Shown here: piece by piece, positions 1 to 7,224 of the stretch
Layout of the letters: every line of letters begins with the position of its first letter
Numbering within the stretch: the first letter of the stretch is position 1
NCBI GenBank assembly: GCA_045544195.1
Contig: JAZPYO010000046.1
Location: 1 to 62,184, forward strand
Reading direction: 5' to 3'
From: RGIG7213 sp045544195
GTDB taxonomy: Bacteria; Bacillota; Clostridia; Oscillospirales; CAG-272
DNA length: 62,184 nt
Translations under genes and position numbers: made by a program
The notes under the pieces: generated by a model
Seen by the model: only the letters and a program-made list of their open reading frames with translations
Databases searched by the model: none
Told to the model about the DNA's origin: nothing

Positions 1-146
1 CACGATTTTCCGATCTTCGGTGCACCGCCGAGAATACAGATTCCTTGAGGAAGCAATGTGTCGACACAGAACTTGTTCGGTACAAGTCTCATGTCCATAA
101 GTGTTTCACCGTCTATAACGGCAAGTTTGTTTTTGTCTTTCGTCAT
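1..146 (-). CDS. RepA-like AAA ATPase, N-terminal fragment (runs off window)
   Basis: Only the first 48 or so codons are present because the gene runs off the left edge. The minus-strand ATG at 144-146 is preceded by a strong GGAGGTC ribosome binding site at 151-160. The visible protein ends in a Walker A motif, GGAPKIGKS, after a short N-terminal segment. That layout is typical of RepA/RecA-fold AAA_25 ATPases found on plasmids and integrative elements of Firmicutes, which act in replication or DNA processing. The family call rests on the Walker A context alone. The gene is divergent from the DUF6076 gene at 300, and both sit in what looks like a mobile-element segment. Confidence 0.6.
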   Translation of the reverse strand, partial: MTKDKNKLAVIDGETLMDMRLVPNKFCVDTLLPQGICILGGAPKIGKS

Positions 147-215
147 ATAAAAAGACCTCCGTAAATAAAAGTAAGGCAATTCACAAAAGTTTCACCCTTA
201 TGTCTTGCCTTCTAC

Positions 216-244
216 TTGTATTGTGGAGGAAAATATGCTATACT
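216..244 (+). promoter_or_regulatory. Sigma-A-type promoter of the DUF6076-sigma operon
   Basis: A -35 element TTGTAT (216-221) and a -10 element TATACT (239-244) are separated by exactly 17 bp. Transcription would start near 250, inside the first of two palindromes, so the promoter is probably repressible. Confidence 0.55.
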
Positions 245-248
245 AATA

Positions 249-284
249 ATTGTCCGGGACAATATGTTTTTGTCGACGGACAAA
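249..284. promoter_or_regulatory. Two adjacent palindromes, candidate operator
   Basis: A perfect 7-bp inverted repeat, ATTGTCC-G-GGACAAT, lies at 249-263. A second one, TTTGTC-4 bp-GACAAA, lies at 269-284. Both share a TTGTC/GACAA half-site and cover the predicted transcription start of the downstream gene. This is the layout expected for a dimeric repressor, perhaps one encoded by the element. The binding protein is unknown. Confidence 0.45.
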
Positions 285-299
285 TAATAAGGGCGGTGT

Positions 300-1388
300 A
301 TGATGTTTACGAAGATACGTTTTTGCATTGGTAATAAAAATATAGAATTTGAGAATTATAGATTTACCCTCGGGGAGATCACGGCATCGGTTCTTAACAT
401 TACACCCGAGGTGTATCATCAGCTGAAGGACAAGCTATGTCGCGCAAAAGAAAAAGCAGAGGAATACGAAACGACTCGTGACACCTCTGCTTTGAAGGAA
501 GCAAATCAATTATACTATGATCTTCGCAATGCTTTATGTGATACGTTTATCTTCCGCGTGCTTGGAGAAGAAAGCGAAATGATGTATAACACCATAGCTG
601 CGGAAGGAGAGTCCATAGAGGAAAGTCATCTTCGTATATACCGTTCTTTCTTTTCAAGCTATGAACGCTTACTGTATGATCTTGCATCCTTCAATCAGAC
701 GATACGGTATTTTATCACGCATCGTCTGGATGCTTTGAAAACGCTGAATGCGGAAAACTATGCCACCGCGCTGAACGATTTTCTCTTTTCACCAAGGGCA
801 TTGAAGTATATTGCGAATCCAATCGACGGTACGGGGCTCTTTACCAATGCGGATGACGTTACGGTTCGGTATATCTCGAGGGAAACCTTCCCGGGCTCAG
901 ATGAATACAAAATCTATGAATACTATGATGTGGAATCCCTGCAAGCACTTTTGAAGATGGATTTTTACAAGGCGCTGGAAGCAGGATACATCATTCGGCG
1001 CTGTGAATACTGCGGTCGGTTCTTTCTTCTGAAAAAAGCATACCACACCAAGTATTGTGACAAGCCTTCTCCCGACAATCCAAAGTACACCTGCGCACAG
1101 CTCGGCTACCGTAAGAACGGGATCAAGGAACGGATCGCAGACAATCCCAAGGCACAGGTGCTTCGACGCTGCTTACAGAGAATTGATAAGGATCATTACC
1201 GAGGTATTATTTCGGATGAGGAACGTACACGGCTGAGAAGCAAAGCGCAGGATCTGTACTTTGAAGCGATCACTCATTCGGAGATAACAAGCGAGATTCT
1301 TGAGGAAAGGCTGTCATCACAAACGCTGTATGCTCTATGTAATGTAGAACGAGTAACCGCACCGCGAGGAAGACCGAAACATCAATAG
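300..1388 (+). CDS. DUF6076 zinc-ribbon protein
   Basis: The 362-residue protein matches the DUF6076 pattern seen on Firmicute mobile elements: a helical N-terminal half and a C-terminal treble-clef or zinc-ribbon module. The module is visible from about residue 234 as CEYC, then KYC about 18 residues on, then a further Cys in KYTC. It is followed by a basic helical tail ending in RGRPKHQ, which suggests nucleic acid binding. Two ATGs are adjacent at 300 and 303, with a weak GGGCGG ribosome binding site. It precedes the sigma-like gene by 60 bp and shares its promoter. The molecular function of DUF6076 is not known to me. Confidence 0.7.
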   Translation: MMFTKIRFCIGNKNIEFENYRFTLGEITASVLNITPEVYHQLKDKLCRAKEKAEEYETTRDTSALKEANQLYYDLRNALCDTFIFRVLGEESEMMYNTIAAEGESIEESHLRIYRSFFSSYERLLYDLASFNQTIRYFITHRLDALKTLNAENYATALNDFLFSPRALKYIANPIDGTGLFTNADDVTVRYISRETFPGSDEYKIYEYYDVESLQALLKMDFYKALEAGYIIRRCEYCGRFFLLKKAYHTKYCDKPSPDNPKYTCAQLGYRKNGIKERIADNPKAQVLRRCLQRIDKDHYRGIISDEERTRLRSKAQDLYFEAITHSEITSEILEERLSSQTLYALCNVERVTAPRGRPKHQ

Positions 1389-1448
1389 TACAGAATATGG
1401 GACATACCCCGTGATAGAATTAAAACGGAAAGGAGGCGGAGTATTCTT

Positions 1449-2312
1449 ATGACAAACGAAGAATTGATGCGTCGTTATCTTGAAAACGAGAACGACGAGA
1501 ATGTGCTTAAGAAATTATATGAGCAAAACATTGGACTGATCATAGCCATCGCCAAGGATGCTGCCGCCGCTTTTCACTGTATTCGATATGAAAATGACGG
1601 ATACGGTTATACCGAATATTCCCGAATGCTTCTTGACGATCTTCTCGGTGAGGGCGCACTTGCTATGTTCCAAAAGATTCGGGAACGGGATTACGACGAA
1701 ACAAAGGGCAAATTCTCAACGTACATTTATCCGCACATCAAGGGAGCACTCTATCGTTATTTGGAACAGAACACGGGGAACATTTCACTTACCAAGGATC
1801 AATCGGAAGCGCTACGTAAAGCACAGGCGTTGTATGCGGAAGGATACGCTGTTGAGGATATCGCTGCACAGCTTGGGATTTCTAAAAACATAACGGCAGA
1901 GCTCATCCGTTACAACACGCATTTTCTTTCTGTATACGATTTCGTCCCGGATGAACGGCTTGAGGAAGACAGCGATTACGATCCCTTTGAGTTTATGACT
2001 CTTGCGGACGATCCGACGACATCGCCTGATCGAATCATTTACCATAAGATACACCTTGAGCTACTAAGGATCCTCTTTGATTCTCTCAGCACACACGATA
2101 TATATCTGCTCGGTCATTATTACAGTGTTTATGGAATGGAGAAGAAAACGCTTGATGAGATGGGACTTGACCTGATGCTGACGGTCGATGGCGTGAGGAA
2201 GGCGATCAAGGGTGCTGTGAAGAATTTGAGAAGCGCATACAAGGATAGCGAACTGAAAATATGGCACGATGCGTATGCTATGATCAATAAGACACAAAAA
2301 AATATGGGCTGA
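1449..2312 (+). CDS. Sigma-70-like factor of a mobile element
   Basis: This 287-residue protein has a sigma region 2-like segment (about 20-115) with an inserted loop rich in Tyr, Gly and Asp. A helix-turn-helix resembling region 3 follows (about 120-165, with IAAQLGISK). A poorly conserved region 4-like segment spans about 205-275. Proteins of this kind occur as accessory sigma factors or sigma-like regulators on conjugative elements of Clostridia. The start is fixed by an AGGAGGCGG ribosome binding site at 1431-1439. It probably acts with the DUF6076 protein in the same transcript. Whether it truly binds core RNA polymerase is inference. Confidence 0.7.
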   Translation: MTNEELMRRYLENENDENVLKKLYEQNIGLIIAIAKDAAAAFHCIRYENDGYGYTEYSRMLLDDLLGEGALAMFQKIRERDYDETKGKFSTYIYPHIKGALYRYLEQNTGNISLTKDQSEALRKAQALYAEGYAVEDIAAQLGISKNITAELIRYNTHFLSVYDFVPDERLEEDSDYDPFEFMTLADDPTTSPDRIIYHKIHLELLRILFDSLSTHDIYLLGHYYSVYGMEKKTLDEMGLDLMLTVDGVRKAIKGAVKNLRSAYKDSELKIWHDAYAMINKTQKNMG

Positions 2313-2340
2313 ACGGTTGTATATGTTCAGCCCTTGTTTT
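2306..2340. terminator. Bidirectional intrinsic terminator
   Basis: A 9-bp perfect stem GGGCTGAAC/GTTCAGCCC (2306-2314 and 2325-2333) overlaps the stop codon of the sigma-like gene. It is followed by a T-rich run on the plus strand. On the minus strand it is followed by seven U residues, so it can also end the convergent gene at 2350. Confidence 0.8.
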
Positions 2341-2349
2341 GTATAGGTG

Positions 2350-2877
2350 TCAGAAGTGGATCCCCTCGCCGGGGCGATCTTCACCTTCACCAATGTAGTC
2401 TTCTACCGGTCGGTCATTGATCTCGGTGGGTGTATCGTTCTCGAAGGGATTCGGCTGACCACCGATCTGAGGTTTGTATTCTGCAAGGCATTGATCTCCC
2501 TTGTCGATGCATTCGATGGTTTCTTCTTTCGATTCTGTCGTAACCGTATCTTCGGTGATTTCGGTACATTGATCTGTCACGTTTTCTTGCACCGTCGGTG
2601 TTTTTTCTTCATTGAACACCTCGTGTTCTTCGGTCACAACTTTGCTTTCGTTTACCGTTGTTTCCTTGATTTCAACGGCGGTTCCCGTTTCGCTTGCTTC
2701 GCCCACAAACGCCGTTACTTCGGTTGTTTCGCTTGTTTCGGGTACTTGCTCCACCTGCACCGTTATCGCCGTCTGTGGCGTTTTTTCGGCAGTCACGTGC
2801 GGTTGATCTGCATCCTTTCGCGATGCGCTAAAGAACATTATAATTAGTGCGAGGATGATGGTGATTAATCTTTTCAT
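2350..2877 (-). CDS. Exported Thr/Glu-rich acidic protein
   Basis: The 175-residue product starts with a clear signal peptide or N-terminal anchor (MKRLITIILALIIMFFSAS). The rest is low-complexity sequence dominated by Thr, Glu, Val and Lys, with no recognisable fold. It ends in a more ordered tail with Pro, Asn and Gly (NPFENDTPTEINDRPVEDY). Proteins like this are carried by integrative elements and may be wall-spanning stalks or surface decorations. The start has an AGAGGAA ribosome binding site. The long opposite-strand frame here is a by-product of the biased composition. Function unknown. Confidence 0.6.
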   Translation of the reverse strand: MKRLITIILALIIMFFSASRKDADQPHVTAEKTPQTAITVQVEQVPETSETTEVTAFVGEASETGTAVEIKETTVNESKVVTEEHEVFNEEKTPTVQENVTDQCTEITEDTVTTESKEETIECIDKGDQCLAEYKPQIGGQPNPFENDTPTEINDRPVEDYIGEGEDRPGEGIHF

Positions 2878-2893
2878 ATATGTAATTCCTCTG

Positions 2894-3145
2894 TTATTCG
2901 ATTTCCGTATTCATTATTTCGATGATGATCCTGGCACCGAGCGTAAAGCCTCTTACGAACGCCACGCGCTCTGCGATACCGTACATTTCGTTGGTGCATT
3001 CGGTGAATTTCTCGAAGATCTCTTTCTCATCGTCGTTCATCCGCTTTTGCAGGTCTTTTTCGTGCCTGACGATATATCCGAGTAGCTCCGAATATGTACT
3101 GCCTTTATTGAAGTCCCTCTCACATGGGCTGCCATAATTCTTCAA
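2894..3145 (-). CDS. DUF6809 family protein, probably frameshifted at its start
   Basis: The 83-residue frame matches DUF6809, a small helical family common on Firmicute mobile elements: PCERDF near the start, a charged coiled helix, then FVRGFTLGARIIIEIM. In this frame the only start is TTG at 3145, with no ribosome binding site. Ten bases upstream, ATG at 3153-3155 has a good AGAGGTG site and encodes MNIIEELW, the family's usual N-terminus. That frame stops after 11 codons. A 1-bp insertion or 2-bp deletion near 3131-3140 would explain both facts. The gene may therefore be a pseudogene or contain a sequencing error. It lies 16 bp upstream of the acidic-protein gene. Confidence 0.6.
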   Translation of the reverse strand: MKNYGSPCERDFNKGSTYSELLGYIVRHEKDLQKRMNDDEKEIFEKFTECTNEMYGIAERVAFVRGFTLGARIIIEIMNTEIE

Positions 3146-3155
3146 TGATGTTCAT

Positions 3156-3384
3156 TTCGCACCTCTTTCATAAAGAGAGAGCGGCTCTGCCTCGGGAAAT
3201 CCCGATTTAGAACCGCTTTGTTTTGATTTTTTGCTATTAACTTTTTTTCTTCCGTACCATATGTACTACCTCATTCTTTGGTAGCACACACAATATCACA
3301 GAAAGGGACGGAAGTCCAGAGATAATAGGTGATGAAAGCACCGATATATTGAATTTTTTCGAAATTCTTGTTTTTGGATACAAC
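3156..3384. other. Intergenic region with two hairpins
   Basis: No gene is visible. Near 3180-3215 there is an imperfect long hairpin (AGCGG...CCGCT outer arms, TCGGGA/TCCCGA inner arms) followed by a T-rich stretch on the plus strand, so it looks like a terminator. At 3262-3288 there is a 9-bp stem with one mismatch (TGTaCTACC/GGTAGcACA). Confidence 0.45.
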
Positions 3385-3413
3385 TTGGCAACATCAATAT
3401 GTTATAATATAAT
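3385..3413 (+). promoter_or_regulatory. Promoter of the two-component operon
   Basis: TTGGCA (3385-3390) and a perfect TATAAT (3408-3413) are spaced by 17 bp, about 50 bp upstream of the response regulator gene. Confidence 0.7.
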
Positions 3414-3463
3414 TAAAATGGGATTGGTGTATCCCGGAATAACGCATAAAAAGGGGTGGAATC

Positions 3464-4111
3464 ATGGCTAAAATACTCATTGTTGAGGACGAAAAAGCGA
3501 TCAACGATCTTGTAAAATTCAATCTTGAGCTGGTCGGACATGAGTGCAGCCAGGTATTTGACGGTGAATCGGGGCTGACCGAGGCGCTGAAGCTCAAATA
3601 CGATCTTATCATCCTTGACGTAATGCTCCCCAAATATTCGGGATTTGAGATCATGGAATACATACAGGGCACACCGGTTATTTTCGTTACCGCAAAATCA
3701 ACGTCGGCAGATAAGATCAAAGGCCTTCGTCTCGGAGCCGATGACTATATTACAAAGCCATTTGACATTATTGAGCTTGTTGAACGCGTGAAAGCGGTTC
3801 TCCGCAGAACCAAGGCTGATACCAATCACTTTGAGTTTGATGATATCCGCATCGAGTTCGATAACCGACGTGTGTATAAGAACGGCGAAGAAATCCCCCT
3901 CAAGCCCCGTGAGTTCGATCTGCTCGAGGTGCTGGTCAACAATCGCAACCTCGCACTCTCCCGTGAAAAGCTCTTACACCTCGTATGGGAATTTGACTAT
4001 GAAGGAGATACCCGTACCGTTGACGTCCACATTCAGAGACTTCGCCAAAAGCTCGGCGTATCGGATCGGATCCAAACGGTGTACAAGACGGGTTATAGGT
4101 TTGAGATATGA
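3464..4111 (+). CDS. OmpR/PhoB-type response regulator
   Basis: This 215-residue protein has an N-terminal receiver domain (about 1-115) with acidic pocket residues E8/D9, phosphoacceptor D52, T76 and K98 in the KPF motif. A C-terminal winged-helix DNA-binding domain follows (about 125-215, with PREFDLLEVL and TVDVHIQRLRQKLG). All catalytic positions of a working phosphorelay receiver are present. A GGGGTGG site precedes the ATG. Its stop overlaps the kinase start (ATGA), so the pair is translationally coupled. It probably controls the downstream lipoprotein genes and its own operon, which is inference from gene order. Confidence 0.93.
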   Translation: MAKILIVEDEKAINDLVKFNLELVGHECSQVFDGESGLTEALKLKYDLIILDVMLPKYSGFEIMEYIQGTPVIFVTAKSTSADKIKGLRLGADDYITKPFDIIELVERVKAVLRRTKADTNHFEFDDIRIEFDNRRVYKNGEEIPLKPREFDLLEVLVNNRNLALSREKLLHLVWEFDYEGDTRTVDVHIQRLRQKLGVSDRIQTVYKTGYRFEI

Positions 4112-5490
4112 AAATGAGATTTTGGCAAAAGACCTACATATTTACCCTTGTGCTGTTTCTGATCTGCTTGAACGTTGGTATTCTCTCGCTTACGGTTTAT
4201 ACATATCAAAAGAACGTTGAAGCGACCGAAACTGCCGTCGCCGCAGAGCAATACTACGTGGCGATGTCCTTCGAACGAGATTACAAGGATATGACCGAAT
4301 CCAACTCTTACAGCAGCCCTTCGCTTCTGATGCAGTCCTTTGGAACTTATTACGCAAACAAAGGCTTGTACCTTGCATTTGAGGAAAACGGAGAGGTTAT
4401 ATATTCTAACTTTACCAACGAATATGACATTGAGAAAAACGCATTGCTCCATACAGATTTTGACGGCAAGCGCCACATCGTGATCTCCTCCGAAATCTGC
4501 GACGGCAAGTACGAAATGATCTTCGCAAAGAACGTGGAATCTCTTGATTCCGAGTTCCAAGCATTGATGATGACCTATGCATTTACGGCAATCGGTGTTT
4601 CGCTTCTCCTTGCAGTCTGTTTGTACTTTATTCTGAAAAAGCTCTCCGGTCCGTTGGAAAAACTCCGTAAGACTACCGAGATTATTGAAGCTGGTGATTT
4701 TTCCGTTACCGTCGAAGAAAAAGGTAACGACGAATTTACACTTCTCGCAAAGAGCTTTAACGCAATGCTCGCCAAGATCAATGAGCAAATGGCAGCGTTG
4801 GAGCGTGAAGCCGAAGCCAAGATGATCGAGGCCGAGAGAAAGCAGATGCTCGTGGATAATATGGCTCATGAGCTTCGTACACCTCTTACAAGTATTCACG
4901 GATATGCAGAATATATAGAAAAGGCAAACACCACAGAAGAGCGCAGACTGATTGCAGCGAAGTATATCATGTCCGAATCCGAGCGTATGCAAAAAATTTC
5001 CGAAATCCTCCTTGACGGTGCTTTCATCCGTGAGAATGAGATCGAGATGGCAGATACCCATCTTGATGCCGTTCTTACCGATGTTTCAGAAAAGCTCCAA
5101 ATGAGAGCTGAGAAAGCAGAGGTAGAGATCACCTGCGACACCGTCCCCGTAACCGTCAAAGGCAATGAAACACTCCTCTCAATGCTTTTCTATAACCTCA
5201 CGGAAAACGCAATAAAGGCTTGCTCTGCCGGTGGCAAGGTGAAAGTTTCTTGCACCGAAGGTCAGGCAATCATTGAAGATAACGGCAAGGGCATGACCAA
5301 AGAACAGCTACTTCACATAACGGAACCCTTCTACCGTACCGATAAATCCCGTTCCCGTGCCGAAGGCGGTGCAGGACTTGGACTTGCTCTCTGCAAACAG
5401 ATCGTCCACACCCACGGTGCAGAGATGCGCTTCGAATCCGAAGTCGGAAAGGGCACAAAAATATTTGTCACTTTTACAAGTTGGCAATAA
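4108..5490 (+). CDS. Membrane sensor histidine kinase
   Basis: The 460-residue kinase has a first membrane segment (about 9-33), an extracellular domain of roughly 120 residues and a second membrane segment (about 155-177). A HAMP linker, a HisKA domain with phosphoacceptor H254 in MAHELRTPL, and an HATPase domain follow. The ATPase shows an N box around N367 (NLTENAIK), a G1 box DNGKGM at 391-396 and a G2 box GGAGLGLALCK. It phosphorylates the regulator encoded just upstream, with which it overlaps by 4 bp. The extracellular domain is not a family I recognise, so the signal is unknown. No transporter is encoded next to it, unlike antibiotic-sensing BceRS-type loci. Confidence 0.93.
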   Translation: MKMRFWQKTYIFTLVLFLICLNVGILSLTVYTYQKNVEATETAVAAEQYYVAMSFERDYKDMTESNSYSSPSLLMQSFGTYYANKGLYLAFEENGEVIYSNFTNEYDIEKNALLHTDFDGKRHIVISSEICDGKYEMIFAKNVESLDSEFQALMMTYAFTAIGVSLLLAVCLYFILKKLSGPLEKLRKTTEIIEAGDFSVTVEEKGNDEFTLLAKSFNAMLAKINEQMAALEREAEAKMIEAERKQMLVDNMAHELRTPLTSIHGYAEYIEKANTTEERRLIAAKYIMSESERMQKISEILLDGAFIRENEIEMADTHLDAVLTDVSEKLQMRAEKAEVEITCDTVPVTVKGNETLLSMLFYNLTENAIKACSAGGKVKVSCTEGQAIIEDNGKGMTKEQLLHITEPFYRTDKSRSRAEGGAGLGLALCKQIVHTHGAEMRFESEVGKGTKIFVTFTSWQ

Positions 5491-5578
5491 GTCGTAGATA
5501 AGTTGGCGATATGCATTCGGTACAATATAGTCGCAGGATGGGAAAGTACTTCCAAATCATGAAAGGATGGTATGTATC

Positions 5579-7180
5579 ATGAAACGAAACGTAAAGTTTT
5601 TCACGATCGTAATATCGTTGCTCCTTTTATCCTCCATTATCCTTGCCGGATGTATGTACGCCATTGCCGCTGATAACGGAGAAATGAAGCCTTACGATCT
5701 GAACGGTCAAAAAGAGAACAACGACAGCTCCGGTGGCAACATTGTCGAGGATGCACCGCAGGCGCAGATACCTCTGCATGGACAATTCGGTGAATATCTG
5801 CATAAAAACGGAACTGCGGTCACCGTTTTCTCCGAAGAGCAATATGCAGAATTGAAGGAAGTTCGAGAGAGCGATAAGCGCAACCCTTTGACTTATGAAG
5901 AAATACTCTTTCTCGTCAACGACTCTATCAACCTGTATTTTACCTATGATGAAATCATTTTAACTAACGCTAATCGGGATCATGTGATTCCGTTGTTAAC
6001 GAATCAATCAGGCAATGCCCGTGTAATCAAGACCGGATACAAGGGTGCAAGTGCTTACGATACGTACAGTGAAGCAGAAACCACATACAATAAGATGCTG
6101 ACCGACATCTATGAAATCATTTATTACCGCATCTATATGCACGATGCCGGGTTTGAAACGGTAATTCATCATGATCATAGCGGACAAGATCTGATTTTTG
6201 GACGACGATATGATACTTCACCAATCAGCTGCTCGGTTCCCGTGGAGCATTATCAGATGCTTGCCATTGACGGCGCAACGTTCAGCGGTATCGATAATGA
6301 AGAAAAGCTGTGTGGCGAATATAAGACCTTGCTTCAGTGGAAGAAAATGTGGGAAAGTGATGCTATCATTGATTATGAGCATTATCCGTACCTCAATTCT
6401 GCGGTGCTGTGTACCAGCATTTTAAATACCGTCAGACGGCCTATGGAGTATAAGTTCTATATTGCCGGTCCGAAAAATGATCCTGCACAGCAGATTTATC
6501 CTACCGCAGAGTTGGAGAACATGATGCCTCACAGAGAGTATATCTATCAGGCAACTTCTTTGGATGCATCGCTGCAACCTGGATTCTCTCTGAATTACGA
6601 AAATGGACGAGTTGCAATGGGCCAATCTAAGTTTACTTCCTTTGCTATGATCGGTACGTTTGATGAACATGACGATGTGCTGAAAATATATTTTGAAAAC
6701 TACAGTTACGTGTTTTATAAGCACGAGAAGGGCTATGTGTATTCTGCTGAGAATTCGAAGCCTGCAAGCGGAGGTTTTGATTTCGTTGATGGACTTTTGT
6801 TTGAAATGATCCATCCGGGCGTATCGACCGAGCCCAATCCTGAGCCTCCCACAAATGACAAAACAGAGCCGGATATTGAGAAAGAACAATGGCCTTATCT
6901 GAAATTTGATGCAAACTCCGATTTTGCTACTTTGACGCATCCTGATGGGGGTGTAATTGCCGAGGGCAGTTACGTAAAAGAATCCGACAAGCTTGTGTTT
7001 GCATTTAAAACCGCAGACGGTGTCTATACGTATTATTTCCATTACCGTAAAGACAGGGTATATGTCTTCGATAAAGTACTATCCAAAGCCGTTCCGAACT
7101 ACGGTTTTGAGCATGAAATGGAATTTGTCCTGACTGAATATCAGGGTGGTAGTTGCTTCTTGGAACTCAAAGAAGAATAA
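5579..7180 (+). CDS. Large lipoprotein with duplicated C-terminal module
   Basis: The start at 5579 is chosen because AAAGGATGG lies 8 bases upstream. An in-frame ATG at 5567 is inside that site. The 533-residue product has a lipoprotein signal peptide with lipobox LAGC near residue 24. A long middle domain of unknown type contains several His and Tyr residues. The C-terminal third holds two copies of a beta-rich module of about 70 residues, each starting near a Gly-Thr/Ser-Phe/Tyr motif and containing a YVFY or YYFHY core. A Pro/Asn/Glu linker separates the copies. It is probably displayed on the outer face of the membrane. Function not recognised; the link to the two-component system is by position. 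Confidence 0.7.
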   Translation: MKRNVKFFTIVISLLLLSSIILAGCMYAIAADNGEMKPYDLNGQKENNDSSGGNIVEDAPQAQIPLHGQFGEYLHKNGTAVTVFSEEQYAELKEVRESDKRNPLTYEEILFLVNDSINLYFTYDEIILTNANRDHVIPLLTNQSGNARVIKTGYKGASAYDTYSEAETTYNKMLTDIYEIIYYRIYMHDAGFETVIHHDHSGQDLIFGRRYDTSPISCSVPVEHYQMLAIDGATFSGIDNEEKLCGEYKTLLQWKKMWESDAIIDYEHYPYLNSAVLCTSILNTVRRPMEYKFYIAGPKNDPAQQIYPTAELENMMPHREYIYQATSLDASLQPGFSLNYENGRVAMGQSKFTSFAMIGTFDEHDDVLKIYFENYSYVFYKHEKGYVYSAENSKPASGGFDFVDGLLFEMIHPGVSTEPNPEPPTNDKTEPDIEKEQWPYLKFDANSDFATLTHPDGGVIAEGSYVKESDKLVFAFKTADGVYTYYFHYRKDRVYVFDKVLSKAVPNYGFEHEMEFVLTEYQGGSCFLELKEE

Positions 7181-7224
7181 GCCATTAGCAAATTCTTTCA
7201 GGCACTCAGAAAAGAGGCACCCAA

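Noticed and set aside
2347..2847. Plus-strand frame of 166 codons rich in Phe, Cys and Arg
   Set aside because: It mirrors the low-complexity acidic protein gene on the other strand, has no ribosome binding site, and its composition is an artefact of the repeats.
4093..5061. Minus-strand frame of 322 codons over the histidine kinase
   Set aside because: It is fully antisense to a gene with all kinase motifs, and its sequence has no recognisable domain.
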